From NCBI GenBank assembly GCA_032717465.1, contig CM064715.1, positions 40,226,159 through 40,290,158 of the forward strand: a DNA stretch of 64,000 nucleotides, written 5' to 3'. Position numbers and translations under genes: made by a program. The notes beneath the pieces were generated by a model that made no database searches, was not told the DNA's origin, and was given only the letters and a program-made list of their open reading frames with translations. Shown here one piece after another: positions 56,123 through 64,000 of this stretch. Numbering within the stretch: the first letter of the stretch is position 1; every line of letters starts with the position of its first letter. The DNA comes from Coenobita brevimanus (lineage: Eukaryota > Arthropoda > Malacostraca > Decapoda > Coenobitidae).

Positions 56123-56600
56123 GTGTGTGTGTGTGTGTGTGTGTGTACAGAAAATTCTCTTTTTTTTTTTTTTTTTTTTTTTTGGCATATTTTCCTTATC
56201 TTTGTCAGTGAGATGACGGTTTCTTTAAGTTTATGCTTTGTATAATTTGCAGTTTTGTTTATCATACGAATGTGCTCTAAACTTCAAGAGGTTTATGTAG
56301 ACTGCACATAGCCCTTTCATTTCGAAAAGGCTATCCTAAACCGATTAAAACCATTTGCCGGTAGCAAGAATAAGCTGTAAAAGACTACTCCATGGAGTAG
56401 ACAGAATTAGAGCATGTCAGGGTTCCGCGAGTTACCCTTTCAAAATCGTTTTCTGTTATAATTCTCAGAACTGTTTTCTTCTATCGTCAAGGGGAACTGT
56501 AGCTAAGTATGGATGCAGCGAATGTGACACTTCATTGTGTATCATTCATATAATTCTGCCCTAATTAATAAAGTGTGTTATTTAATGGAAAGACAAATAA
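56123..56600. other. No gene seen
   Basis: Begins with (GT)n and a T25 run (56,158-56,183) and continues as AT-rich DNA. Confidence 0.35.
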
Positions 56601-56604
56601 TTGT

Positions 56605-57035
56605 TTGGCTTATCGTCTATCTAACTGTCTATTCCTTGATGTCCTAAGCCCATTGGGATGACCACCGATATATTGCTCTGCCATATGGCTGACCTTCCTC
56701 CAGCTCACAATCTCCTTCCTCATATGTCATTTCACTCCATCCCTCCATCTCATCCTCGGTCACCACCTCCCTTTCTCTTCCTCCGCCTCACTCACTAAAA
56801 ACTCTTTTAGTAAACATCTCATTCGCCATCCATTCCAGAGTATTTCTCTAAAACTTTCAGTCACATCCACATCAATAACAAAACGTTCATTTACTACACA
56901 ATTTGTCTTTCTATCTCTTAATGCAACTCCATAATCTATCCTCAGATCATTTATTTTCACTGTTTTCAATCGGCATTTACCGAATTGGCACCGAATCGGC
57001 TCTTTTAATTGGATTTTTTTTTTTTCCACCATAGA
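56605..57035 (-). pseudogene. LINE reverse-transcriptase C-terminal fragment
   Basis: The minus strand reads RIDYGVALRDRKTNCVVNER, then FVIDVDVTESFREILWNGW, RMRCLLKEFLVSEAEEEKG, stops, then VSHMAEQYIG.HPNGL. The DVTES.R..LW.GW.RM order and the HP.GL end match this LINE family's RW.GHV.RM / GHPL texts. A TCTA-type tail lies at 56,610-56,630. Confidence 0.6.
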
Positions 57036-57129
57036 AGTTCGTACACACCTAATTATCTGAAATCAGGTCAAAAAATTGTTTAACTATTAATTTTAAAAAT
57101 CAACTTCCAGAGGATAACGTCCTAAAGGT

Positions 57130-57215
57130 AGCAGTGTTTCGCCTTTAGTTAACTCGCCTTGACAGACTTCTATTTGGGATCAATTTTGATTGAAACTACG
57201 AAGAAATGTACTGAC
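57130..57215. repeat. Single arm of the 58,607 palindrome family
   Basis: TTTCGCCTTTAGTTAACTCG then CCTTGACAGACTTCTATTTG matches the arm text CCTTAACAGACTTGTATTTT at 58,613. Confidence 0.45.
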
Positions 57216-57416
57216 AGGCATATTCTGGCCTATTTACCTATTTTGGGGGAATTTTCCAAAACTATTTTCTGATATTAAATTTTGAGGATTTGCAGGGTGT
57301 GTTTCTGGACTATATTTAGAGCAGTAGGGCGATGGACTATATTTTGGTGTCTGGGATAAACTCTGGCATTAAAGTTGATGATATTCTTTGTACTACATAG
57401 AGCGTTTTTGTTACCA

Positions 57417-57530
57417 AAACTGTGCTTAGAACAGGTAAAGAGAGCACACTTAGTGGTGGTGGTGATAGTGGTAGAAGAAAAACTCAAAATTTGCCCTGGA
57501 GAGACTCGAGAGACACCTTATACACCTCAC

Positions 57531-57581
<51 letters not shown>

Positions 57582-57628
57582 AAACTGTGCTTAGAACAGG
57601 TAAAGAGAGCACACTTGGTGGTGATTGT
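57417..57628. repeat. Direct 45-bp duplication flanking a (CT)n array
   Basis: AAACTGTGCTTAGAACAGGT plus AAAGAGAGCACACTTNGTGG occurs at 57,417 and again at 57,582. The second copy starts immediately after the CT array (57,533-57,580). Confidence 0.85.
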
Positions 57629-57849
57629 GAATGCCACCAGGGGAAGTTGGTCGGTCAGCTACCCTTAAATACAGTGGACCACAGTAACCTTGCCTACCCT
57701 CAGGCCCCTACACCTCGTAAGGAGGGTAGTCTTGTAGTCTTAGCTCCAGCCTGCATTCCACCGGATTTACATTTCAGATGAAAATGGGGCCACAACAACA
57801 AAACTTACATGCACCTCTACTACAGTTTACGTATTAAATCGTCGTACAG

Positions 57850-58180
57850 TATCTTTTATGAATGCTCTATCATGCTTGGATGCATCGACCTTGATCACCT
57901 ACTGGCGGCTCCACGCAGCTCGATCTCTGGCAGCCTCCCTATTCAGTCCCTTATCCCTGAGGTCACGCTTTATGACCTCGTCCCAGGTCTTTTTCGGTCT
58001 GCCTCTCGCAACTCTACCCTCGCTAGACCTTGCCCTCGACGTGCACACTTCTCATTTTCCGCACACAGTTGTCATCTTACATTCTCTCCACATGTCCAAA
58101 CCATCTCAGTCTGCCCCTCCTCATCACAACACTGATACACTCCAGTCCCATCCTTTCTCTCAATTCTTTACATATTAAAG
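57850..58180 (-). pseudogene. LINE reverse-transcriptase C-terminal fragment, second family
   Basis: The minus strand reads KELRERMGLECISVVMRRG then RLRWFGHVERM, a stop, SVHVEGKV, and in shifted frame RGRPKKTWDEVIK-like text and REAARDRAAWS-like text. This is the standard C-terminal order RLRWFGHV.RM / GRP..TW.. / DRAAWR of another LINE group. Confidence 0.7.
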
Positions 58181-58182
58181 AG

Positions 58183-58510
58183 GTGAATTACCGATGCAAT
58201 GGAAAAGAGAAAATGTAGTGCCATTATAAAGGAGACAGAGAAGACCAATCGAACTATAGGCCTGCATCCCTTACTAGTGATGTTTGTAAAATCTGTGAAA
58301 AAATATTAGAAAAAGATGGACTGAGTTTCTAGAGAAGAAAAAGTTAATAACATCAAAACAGCTTCAATTCAGAGAAAGACTGTCATGCATTACTAATCTG
58401 TTAAGTTCCTGCAGGAGAGTTATGGATATTACACAAGAGAGAGAGGATTGGGTGGACTATATCTACCTGGAAGGCATTTGACTGGATGCTACATAAAATG
58501 TCTTAAGATA
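58183..58510 (+). pseudogene. LINE reverse-transcriptase fragment (finger/palm blocks)
   Basis: With frameshifts the plus strand gives PMQWKRENVVPL, NYRPASLTS-like text, RKRWTEFLEKKKLITSKQ, LQFRERLSCITNLLSSCRRV, MDITQEREDWVDYIYLE, then a broken DLKKAFD position. These are RT blocks 1-3 ahead of the first catalytic Asp. It lies divergently next to the minus-strand C-terminal fragment at 57,850-58,180. Confidence 0.65.
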
Positions 58511-58606
58511 TAAAATTCATCTTGTTCTGTGTGTTGATAATTTTGTTTTCAGATTCCACATTAGTATTCCCGTTCCTCACGTAAACATTGTTATGAGCAT
58601 CGAACC

Positions 58607-58718
58607 AACACGCCTTAACAGACTTGTATTTTGCATAAATACTGATTTCCTGTGCAAATAAATGTATTTGCATGTTAAATCAATATGTATACAAACTACA
58701 AGTCTGTCATGGCGTGTT
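58607..58718. repeat. Foldback (palindromic) MITE-like element
   Basis: AACACGCCTTAACAGACTTG (58,607-58,626) pairs with CAAGTCTGTCATGGCGTGTT (58,699-58,718). Inner TTTGCATAAATACTGATTT pairs with AAATCAATATGTATACAAA. The loop is short and AT-rich. Confidence 0.8.
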
Positions 58719-59580
58719 GTCGAGCTGAAGGCGAAACAACCGCCAGCTGTAGCACATTTTCGCTCTGAATCTTTTTTTTTTTTTTTAATTGATGGTTTAG
58801 TTTTTAAAAATGACCAGTTTTAAGATAATTAGGTTTCTATGAACCTATATGGTGATAAAAATAATATTTTCCCATTAACAGTGCCAATTTGGTATTTCGT
58901 CTCACGGCTTCCAACCGGGGAGCAAGTTTTCACTAATTCCAGACAGAAAGAAATCTCTCTTCGTGACGAGAAGAGCTCTGATTTTTTGTTTTTGTTTTAC
59001 AACATCGTCTTCCGTACCACTGCCATTGTTATTATCTCCATTACAGTCAATATTCTCTCCCATCAACACCACTCCCTCATCATAGCCATTATCCCCACCG
59101 TCACCTTCATTACAATCACCATCGTCACCTTGATTTCAGCTATCATCGACAAAGCGCATTTAACCCGTTCAGGCAAAGAATCTATTGCATATTTTCGTCT
59201 TGCTACCATTATACAATTTTATTCAGCTTAGGAGAGATTTTTCGAACTGAACAGGTTAGATACAGGTACAAGTGATGTCGCTTAACCTGAAGAAAATCGT
59301 GTGGTGGTAGCATGAATAATATAAAAATGATGCTCTTGAGGTGAAAGGGCTGATAACGTTAGAGATGGGGATGGTCAGTTTATGTATTAAAAATCAGGGT
59401 TGTGTCCCAAATATCAAATCTGCTTCTCTTATACATAGTGTAAATTACGAGAAACTGACAAGACTTTTTGGTATGTAACAGGGGAAACTTAAGAAGCTTC
59501 TTATTCTACACTTCACCGTGAGTGACGAACTAAATAACTGTCGAAAACGGACTTGATAGTTTATTCATGAAAGTCCAGTA
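58719..59580. other. No gene seen
   Basis: The ORF at 58,839-59,231 crosses an ATC-rich stretch and has no signature. Text at 59,165-59,260 (ACAATTTTATTCAGCTTAGG) is a relic of the repeat family of the 34,851 MITE. Confidence 0.4.
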
Positions 59581-59584
59581 TATG

Positions 59585-59720
59585 AACCACACTCGACATT
59601 TCACAGCATTCACGCTATTGGCCACCGTCCATACTGAATACACACTATGACTGTCTCATTGAAGAGTAGTGCAATACCTTTAATATTAGCAAGGGTCCTT
59701 TGTTGCATGTAGTTGAGTCT
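59585..59720. repeat. Dispersed repeat, shared with 16,640-16,810
   Basis: See partner. The unit CCACCGTCCATACTGAATAC ... GACTGTCTCATTGAAG ... ATTAGCAAGGGTCC is conserved. Confidence 0.5.
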
Positions 59721-59790
59721 TGTGGAAAATTAGTATAAATTCATTTTAACAAAGTTAAAATCATCAAGCTGTTTCAAGCTTGGGGTCGAA

Positions 59791-59792
<2 letters not shown>

Positions 59793-59878
<86 letters not shown>
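59793..59878. repeat. Compound (GT)n(GA)n microsatellite
   Basis: About 20 GT units directly followed by about 22 GA units. Confidence 0.95.
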
Positions 59879-59880
<2 letters not shown>

Positions 59881-60069
59881 AGACGTATCGAGGTTTTTAC
59901 GGTGATGGAAAGAAGGGTTTCTAAGGACAGTCAAAAGCACTAGTTGGTTCCTACTCCAAGAAGATGAAACTATGTGCCAGATAATGACGTCTGTCGCTTT
60001 CACAGTTCTTCCCACCATCACCCTCACTCTCACCCTCTTTTGTTGTTTGCTTCGCGCTAGTAATCAATT

Positions 60070-60520
60070 GACTGGCCTTGACATTATCTGCTGCAGGGAA
60101 GGTACAATAAGCATCTTTGGCGTAATATCACTAACCCCCTATTGCAACACAGCTCTGCAAGTTCTCCCCAGTCTCATTTATTCCAGGCACTCTATGGTTC
60201 CCTATTTTTTCTCGCATTGCCTTTCTCCCGACCCTTGCATTCAAACACCCTCTTATCAGTGCTTAATCCCTCTCATCAGAACCTCCCACACAGTGCATTA
60301 ACTCCTCCCCAAATCCCTCATCTTCTTTTGCGCCCCATTCACTTACACTGTCTAATACCCACCTCTCACTGTTTACTTTTATCTTAACAAACCTCAGCCT
60401 CACATTCGTTGCATTGCACCCTCTCTCACAGTCCCACAACTCTCCTCTCGTCAGTACTACAGCTCCTTCATTTGCTCCAGCTCTTTCATTCACCCAAGAC
60501 TTTCTCACTATTCATTTCCA
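60070..60520 (-). pseudogene. LINE endonuclease-domain fragment
   Basis: The minus strand reads RGELWDCERGCNATNVRLRF, KINSERWVLDSVSEWGAKE-like text, DEGFGEELMHCVGGSDERD, a stop, then ALIRGCLNARVGRKAMREK, IGNHRVPGINETGENLQSC. This fits the exo/endonuclease domain of arthropod LINEs (V.GD.NARVG...G..G.P..NE.GE.L), with the catalytic Asp of GDLNARVG replaced by Cys. Broken by stops. Confidence 0.6.
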
Positions 60521-60527
60521 GGGCTCT

Positions 60528-60636
<109 letters not shown>

Positions 60637-60767
60637 CTCCACTTCAGTTTCACTGCACTCAGGGTTATCAAAGCTAGTTACCTTTCATTAAACACCTTGC
60701 CCGTCTCCCATTTCTCCCTGGCATTATTACATTCACCCCAGTTCAAGCATCAGGGAACTCTTCTCCT

Positions 60768-60985
60768 GGTTCACCCTCCTGTCTCCTCTCCTCATGTAAA
60801 GCTGGTTCACCCTCCTGCCTCCTCTCCTCATGTAAAGCTGGTTCATTCCCCTGCCTCCTCTCCTCATGTAAAGCTGGTTCACCCTCCTGCCTCCTCTCCT
60901 CATGTAAAGCTGGTTCATTCCCCTGCCTCCTCTCCTCATGTAAAGCTGGTTCACCCTCCTGCCTCTTCTCCTAATGCAAAGCTCA
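60768..60985. repeat. 36-bp minisatellite, six units
   Basis: The unit GGTTCACCCTCCTGCCTCCT plus CTCCTCATGTAAAGCT is repeated six times. Units alternate between CACCCTCC and CATTCCCC variants, which indicates a 72-bp higher-order period. Since 36 is divisible by three, ORFs on both strands translate it as 12-residue repeats. Confidence 0.95.
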
Positions 60986-61500
60986 CAAGGCAAGGAGTAT
61001 CAGGCATCCAGGTCCCTATTCCCGCCCATTTTAGTCCCTTCAATGACACGGAAAGAATTCGAGGGTAACATTATACTTATTTGACTTTAACACGAAGTAG
61101 ATTTTCTTACTCTTGTAGCTTATTTCACATAGCTCAGCGATGGATAAATACAATGCTGCAGCTCCACTTGCTTTCAATAATTCAGTTTCGCGAAGAGCAT
61201 CATAGTCTAGTATTAATCTGTTGTTACCGCTCACCATTCAAGACGGAGAGATGGCAATTTTAGGCTGAGTAAGAGTAAAATGTTTGTAGTTTTCCGTATC
61301 CTCAGGGAAATACGATATGGATGTGTAAAAAAGCACAGGGAATGCGTGATTGTACTGAATTTAGTCATCTGCAGTTCGATTATACCGGTTAACCCTATTT
61401 GCTCAAGAGGACTTGAATGGAGCCTAAAATATTGCGGTGTTAGCCACGATGATGAAATTATGCTGCTCATGCTTCCAAGAGCTTTTCAGCTGAATTCAGT
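60986..61500. other. No gene seen; short relic of satellite core
   Basis: CATTCAAGACGGAGAGATGG at about 61,238-61,257 plus following GCAATTTTA matches the distinctive text of the core units at 6,184 and 340. The rest is unremarkable. Confidence 0.4.
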
Positions 61501-61524
61501 AATAATGATATTGGTAGTAATAGT

Positions 61525-61549
61525 AATGATGATGATGATGATGATGATG

Positions 61550-61594
<45 letters not shown>

Positions 61595-61690
61595 GCAATA
61601 ATAATAATAATAATAATAATAACAACATTAATAGTAGTAGGAGTAGTAGCTGTATTAGTAGTAGTAATACCCGGTAGTAATAATAATAGC
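61525..61690. repeat. (GAT)n / (AAT)n trinucleotide tract
   Basis: GATGATGAT followed by ATAATAATA units and AGTAGT variants. ORFs here are poly-Ile. Confidence 0.9.
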
Positions 61691-61729
61691 TCTCTTCCTT
61701 TTTAAATTCCCCTCCTTTATTACCTCATT

Positions 61730-61970
61730 ATGTGGGCAATAAATAGCAAAAAATCCTCGGATGTACACCCTTCTGGGCAACATCTGGTTGGAGTGCCTTG
61801 GCTCCCTACATCACCAGGAATCCATCTGGTTATGGTTACCACTCAGCGTCATAAATGGTTTCCTGGGCTACGAGAAACCACTTAGCTTGTTACTCAGTGT
61901 AGAGCCACCTGATGTTACGGTAACATTACATTAGGTGAATGGATGGTAGGAGCCCCCGCCTACCATGAAA
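61730..61970 (-). repeat. SINE family 1, diverged copy (minus strand)
   Basis: From 61,970 downward: ATGGTAGGCGGGGGCTCCTA, GGTGGCTCTACACTGAGTAA, GGTTTCTCGTAGCCCAGGAA, GAGTGGTAACCATAACCAGA and the tRNA-like CCTGGTGATGTAGGGAGCC. The order matches the 47,092-47,552 copy. Confidence 0.7.
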
Positions 61971-62109
61971 ACAAAATTACAGTAGAGTAAATAACAATAA
62001 CAAACTAGTAACATCAACAACAACAACAACAATAAATGAGATCGACGATGATGATTAGAATGATGATGATGACGATGATGATGATGGTAATGATGATGAT
62101 AATAATAAT

Positions 62110-62500
62110 TTGTGAGAGGTAGAGGCGCCCACCATCCACTCACTCGATGTAGTGCTGCTCTTGAAAGACAAGCTAAATGGTCTCCTGTAAACTGGGAAAC
62201 CATTTACTGCATTTAATGATAACCCTATAACTAAGGATAACCCTATGACCAAATGACGCCTGGTGGTTTAGCGGATTAAGGTGCTCCAACCAAACGGAGC
62301 GTGTGTTTCTATCCGAGCAGTGATTGGAAAGGATTATTAACACAAAGCCATTCGGTGGCGAGTAAGGCTGGTCACCCTCACCTTAAATGTAGGAAATAGT
62401 AGCCTAGCCTGGGGCTCCTACACTCCTGATGGGGCAAAAAGGGATTTGATGATTAATAATAATAATAATAATAATGATAATAATAATAATAATAATAATA
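62110..62500 (+). repeat. SINE family 1, copy with (AAT)n tail (plus strand)
   Basis: GAGGTAGAGGCGCCCACCAT, CACTCACTCGATGTAGTGCT, GGAAACCATTTACTGCATTT, then the tRNA-like ACGCCTGGTGGTTTAGCGGA (box A-like), and GGGGCAAAAAGGGATTTGAT before an ATAATAATA tail (62,455-62,500). Confidence 0.75.
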
Positions 62501-62504
62501 ACAA

Positions 62505-62743
62505 TAATCATCATTCATCATTCATCGCCAGACGCCATGTGTCCCAAACGGGGTGGACAAGGGCTTAGAGTTAATTGTTTTACAGGGAGGGGCACTAATC
62601 CTCCACCAACTCCACTTGACACGTAGGGAGAACATTATGCCAACAGCATCTGGTGTTCCCAGGCGGTCACCCATCCAAGTACTAACCAGACCCAACGTTG
62701 CTTAACTTCGCTGATCGGACGGGAAGCGGTGTACTCAACGTGG
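62505..62743 (-). repeat. 5S rRNA-derived SINE-like element or 5S pseudogene
   Basis: The minus strand from 62,743 reads CCACGTTGAGTACACCGCTT, CCGTCCGATCAGCGAAGTTA, AGCAACGTTGGGTCTGGTTA, GTACTTGGATGGGTGACCGC, CTGGGAACACCAGATGCTGT and TGGC. That is ~105 of the ~119-nt 5S rRNA with the internal promoter (A box, intermediate element, C box) intact, but the first ~14 nt are missing. A ~120-nt non-5S body and an ATT-type tail follow instead of a T-run terminator, as in SINE3-type 5S-derived SINEs. Confidence 0.75.
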
Positions 62744-62870
62744 AATAACAATAATAACAATAATAATAAATAATAATAATAATAATAAAACAACAATAAC
62801 AACAACAACAACAACAATAATAATAATATTAATAATAATAATAATAATGATAATAATAATAATAGTTACA
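62744..62870. repeat. (AAT)n / (AAC)n trinucleotide tract
   Basis: ATAATAATA and CAACAACAA units. Confidence 0.9.
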
Positions 62871-63065
62871 ACAGCACAAACAAAAGTAATATTACCAGTA
62901 GTACTAAAAGGATCAACAATAACAGCAACAATAACAAATGCAAAATATGTATGTGTCTGCAAAACGTGCTTGAAATCTGGGTGGCTGGTTTATGAATATG
63001 GTTGGGTGTGTATAATTTAATGCTAGCGATGATAGGCTGTAACTGGTGCTCATTAATATGCATAA

Positions 63066-63772
63066 GCTGAGGGGTAGGGGAGGGAGGGGGGGAAGGGATG
63101 TGGGGAGGGGGAAAGGAAGGGAAGAGAGGAATGACAAGTGAAGGGGTGAGAGGAGGGAGAGGGAAGGGGAGAACAAATGAGAAGGGGAGGGGGATGGAAG
63201 GGGAGAAAGGAAGGAAAGAGAAAGGGGTGAGGTTGTGAAAGGGAAGAGGAAGGAAAGGGGAGAAAGGAAGGGCAGGGGAAGGGGTGGAGATGGGCGAGAG
63301 GACGTTGAGGAAAGTGGAGAAATGAAAGGAAGAGGGAGAGGTGAGATTGGGTAAGAGAAGGGGGAAGCGAGGGGAGAAACGAAGGGAAAGGGAAGGGTGA
63401 GGTTAGGTAAGGAGAGAGGATGAAGGGGTGGCACAGCAGGGGAGAGGGGAAGGGATGAGGAGAGGATATGGGAGGGGAGCAAAGGGATGGAGGAGAGGAT
63501 AATGTAGGAGACGTAAAAATGAAAATGGGGAAAGGACAGGGGAAGGGAATATAGATGGGGAAGGGAGGGGGTGGGAGGAGATGATGTGGAGAGGGGTGGG
63601 AGGCTTCAAGAAGGGAAGGGATGAGGTGAAAAGAAGAGAAGGTAAGGGAAAGGGGAAGGTGTGAGGGTGGGGTAGGGAGGAGATGAGGAGGGGACAAAGG
63701 AAGAGGAAGAGGATTGTTGTGAGAAGGGGAGGAGGGAAGAGGAAGGGAGGACAGGAGGATATGCGCGAATGG

Positions 63773-63836
<64 letters not shown>

Positions 63837-64000
63837 GTGAAGACGGATGTGGGGTCAGGGTTGAAGAAGAAAGTGATAAAATGGAGAGGAAGAGAGAGCT
63901 AGGCAGCGAAACTGGGGTGACAGATGGAGGGATGGAGTTGAGGCAGAAAGAGGGATAGAGGAGGGCAAGAGAAAGGCAAGGAGATATAGAGGGTAAGCCA
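63066..64000. repeat. ~0.93-kb polypurine tract with (GA)n
   Basis: The plus strand is almost exclusively A and G (GGGGAAGGGA, GAAAGGAAGGG variants) up to the right edge, with a pure GA array at 63,778-63,832. ORFs on the minus strand are Ser/Pro/Leu low-complexity and are not genes. Confidence 0.9.

Noticed and set aside
60768..60985. Possible CRISPR array
   Set aside because: Units are contiguous with no spacers; it is a 36-bp minisatellite in a eukaryotic context.
62639..62743. Functional 5S rRNA gene
   Set aside because: The first ~14 nt are missing and no T-run terminator follows TTGGC; treated as 5S-derived.

Overview
This window looks like repeat-dense nuclear DNA of an arthropod, most likely a decapod crustacean. 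The evidence is spliced exons with GT/AG borders, very abundant dinucleotide and trinucleotide microsatellites, many LINE and tRNA-derived SINE relics, a 5S rRNA-derived sequence, and AACCT/TTAGG-type motifs. Nothing prokaryotic is present: there are no operons, no ribosome-binding sites and no CRISPR array. The species assignment is inference.

Layout. 1-14,700 is a higher-order satellite block. Arrays of a ~31-bp C-rich minisatellite alternate with a ~0.65-kb core. Two near-identical copies of a full non-LTR retrotransposon (1,015-residue endonuclease plus reverse transcriptase ORF) sit inside it. The retrotransposon and its flanking satellite were duplicated together as a ~5.18-kb tandem unit. 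14,700-20,500 holds diverged relics of the same core, a G-rich TAGGG tract, TA arrays, a TA-hairpin and a probable solo LTR. 20,700-22,600 has two exon-like segments on the minus strand, the better one matching the C-terminal part of kynurenine 3-monooxygenase, next to a non-autonomous pogo/mariner-like element.

24,300-48,200 contains two paralogous two-exon genes, both on the minus strand (gene A 29,591-25,045; gene B 48,164-43,356). Each has a ~4.1-4.3-kb phase-1 intron, a hydrophobic segment just before the intron, a shared Trp-Trp/Pro-Pro-Val motif after it, and a divergent Glu/Gln/Arg-rich tail. I do not recognise the family. This pair is the best candidate for something undescribed. Around and inside them lie degenerate tandem repeats, long palindromes (foldback elements), a MITE with TTAA flanks, SINEs and LINE fragments.

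36,100-38,070, 51,270-53,470 and 54,420-55,570 are three copies of a GC-rich complex repeat with internal short-motif arrays. 53,630-53,970 holds an unidentified exon-like ORF with a frameshift. 55,800-64,000 is a mosaic of SINEs, LINE endonuclease and reverse-transcriptase fragments, a 5S-derived element, a 36-bp minisatellite and a ~0.9-kb polypurine tract.

Only the two retrotransposon ORFs can be called with high confidence. The host genes are inferred from splice-site phase, paralogy and residue matches read by eye. No alignment or database search was run.
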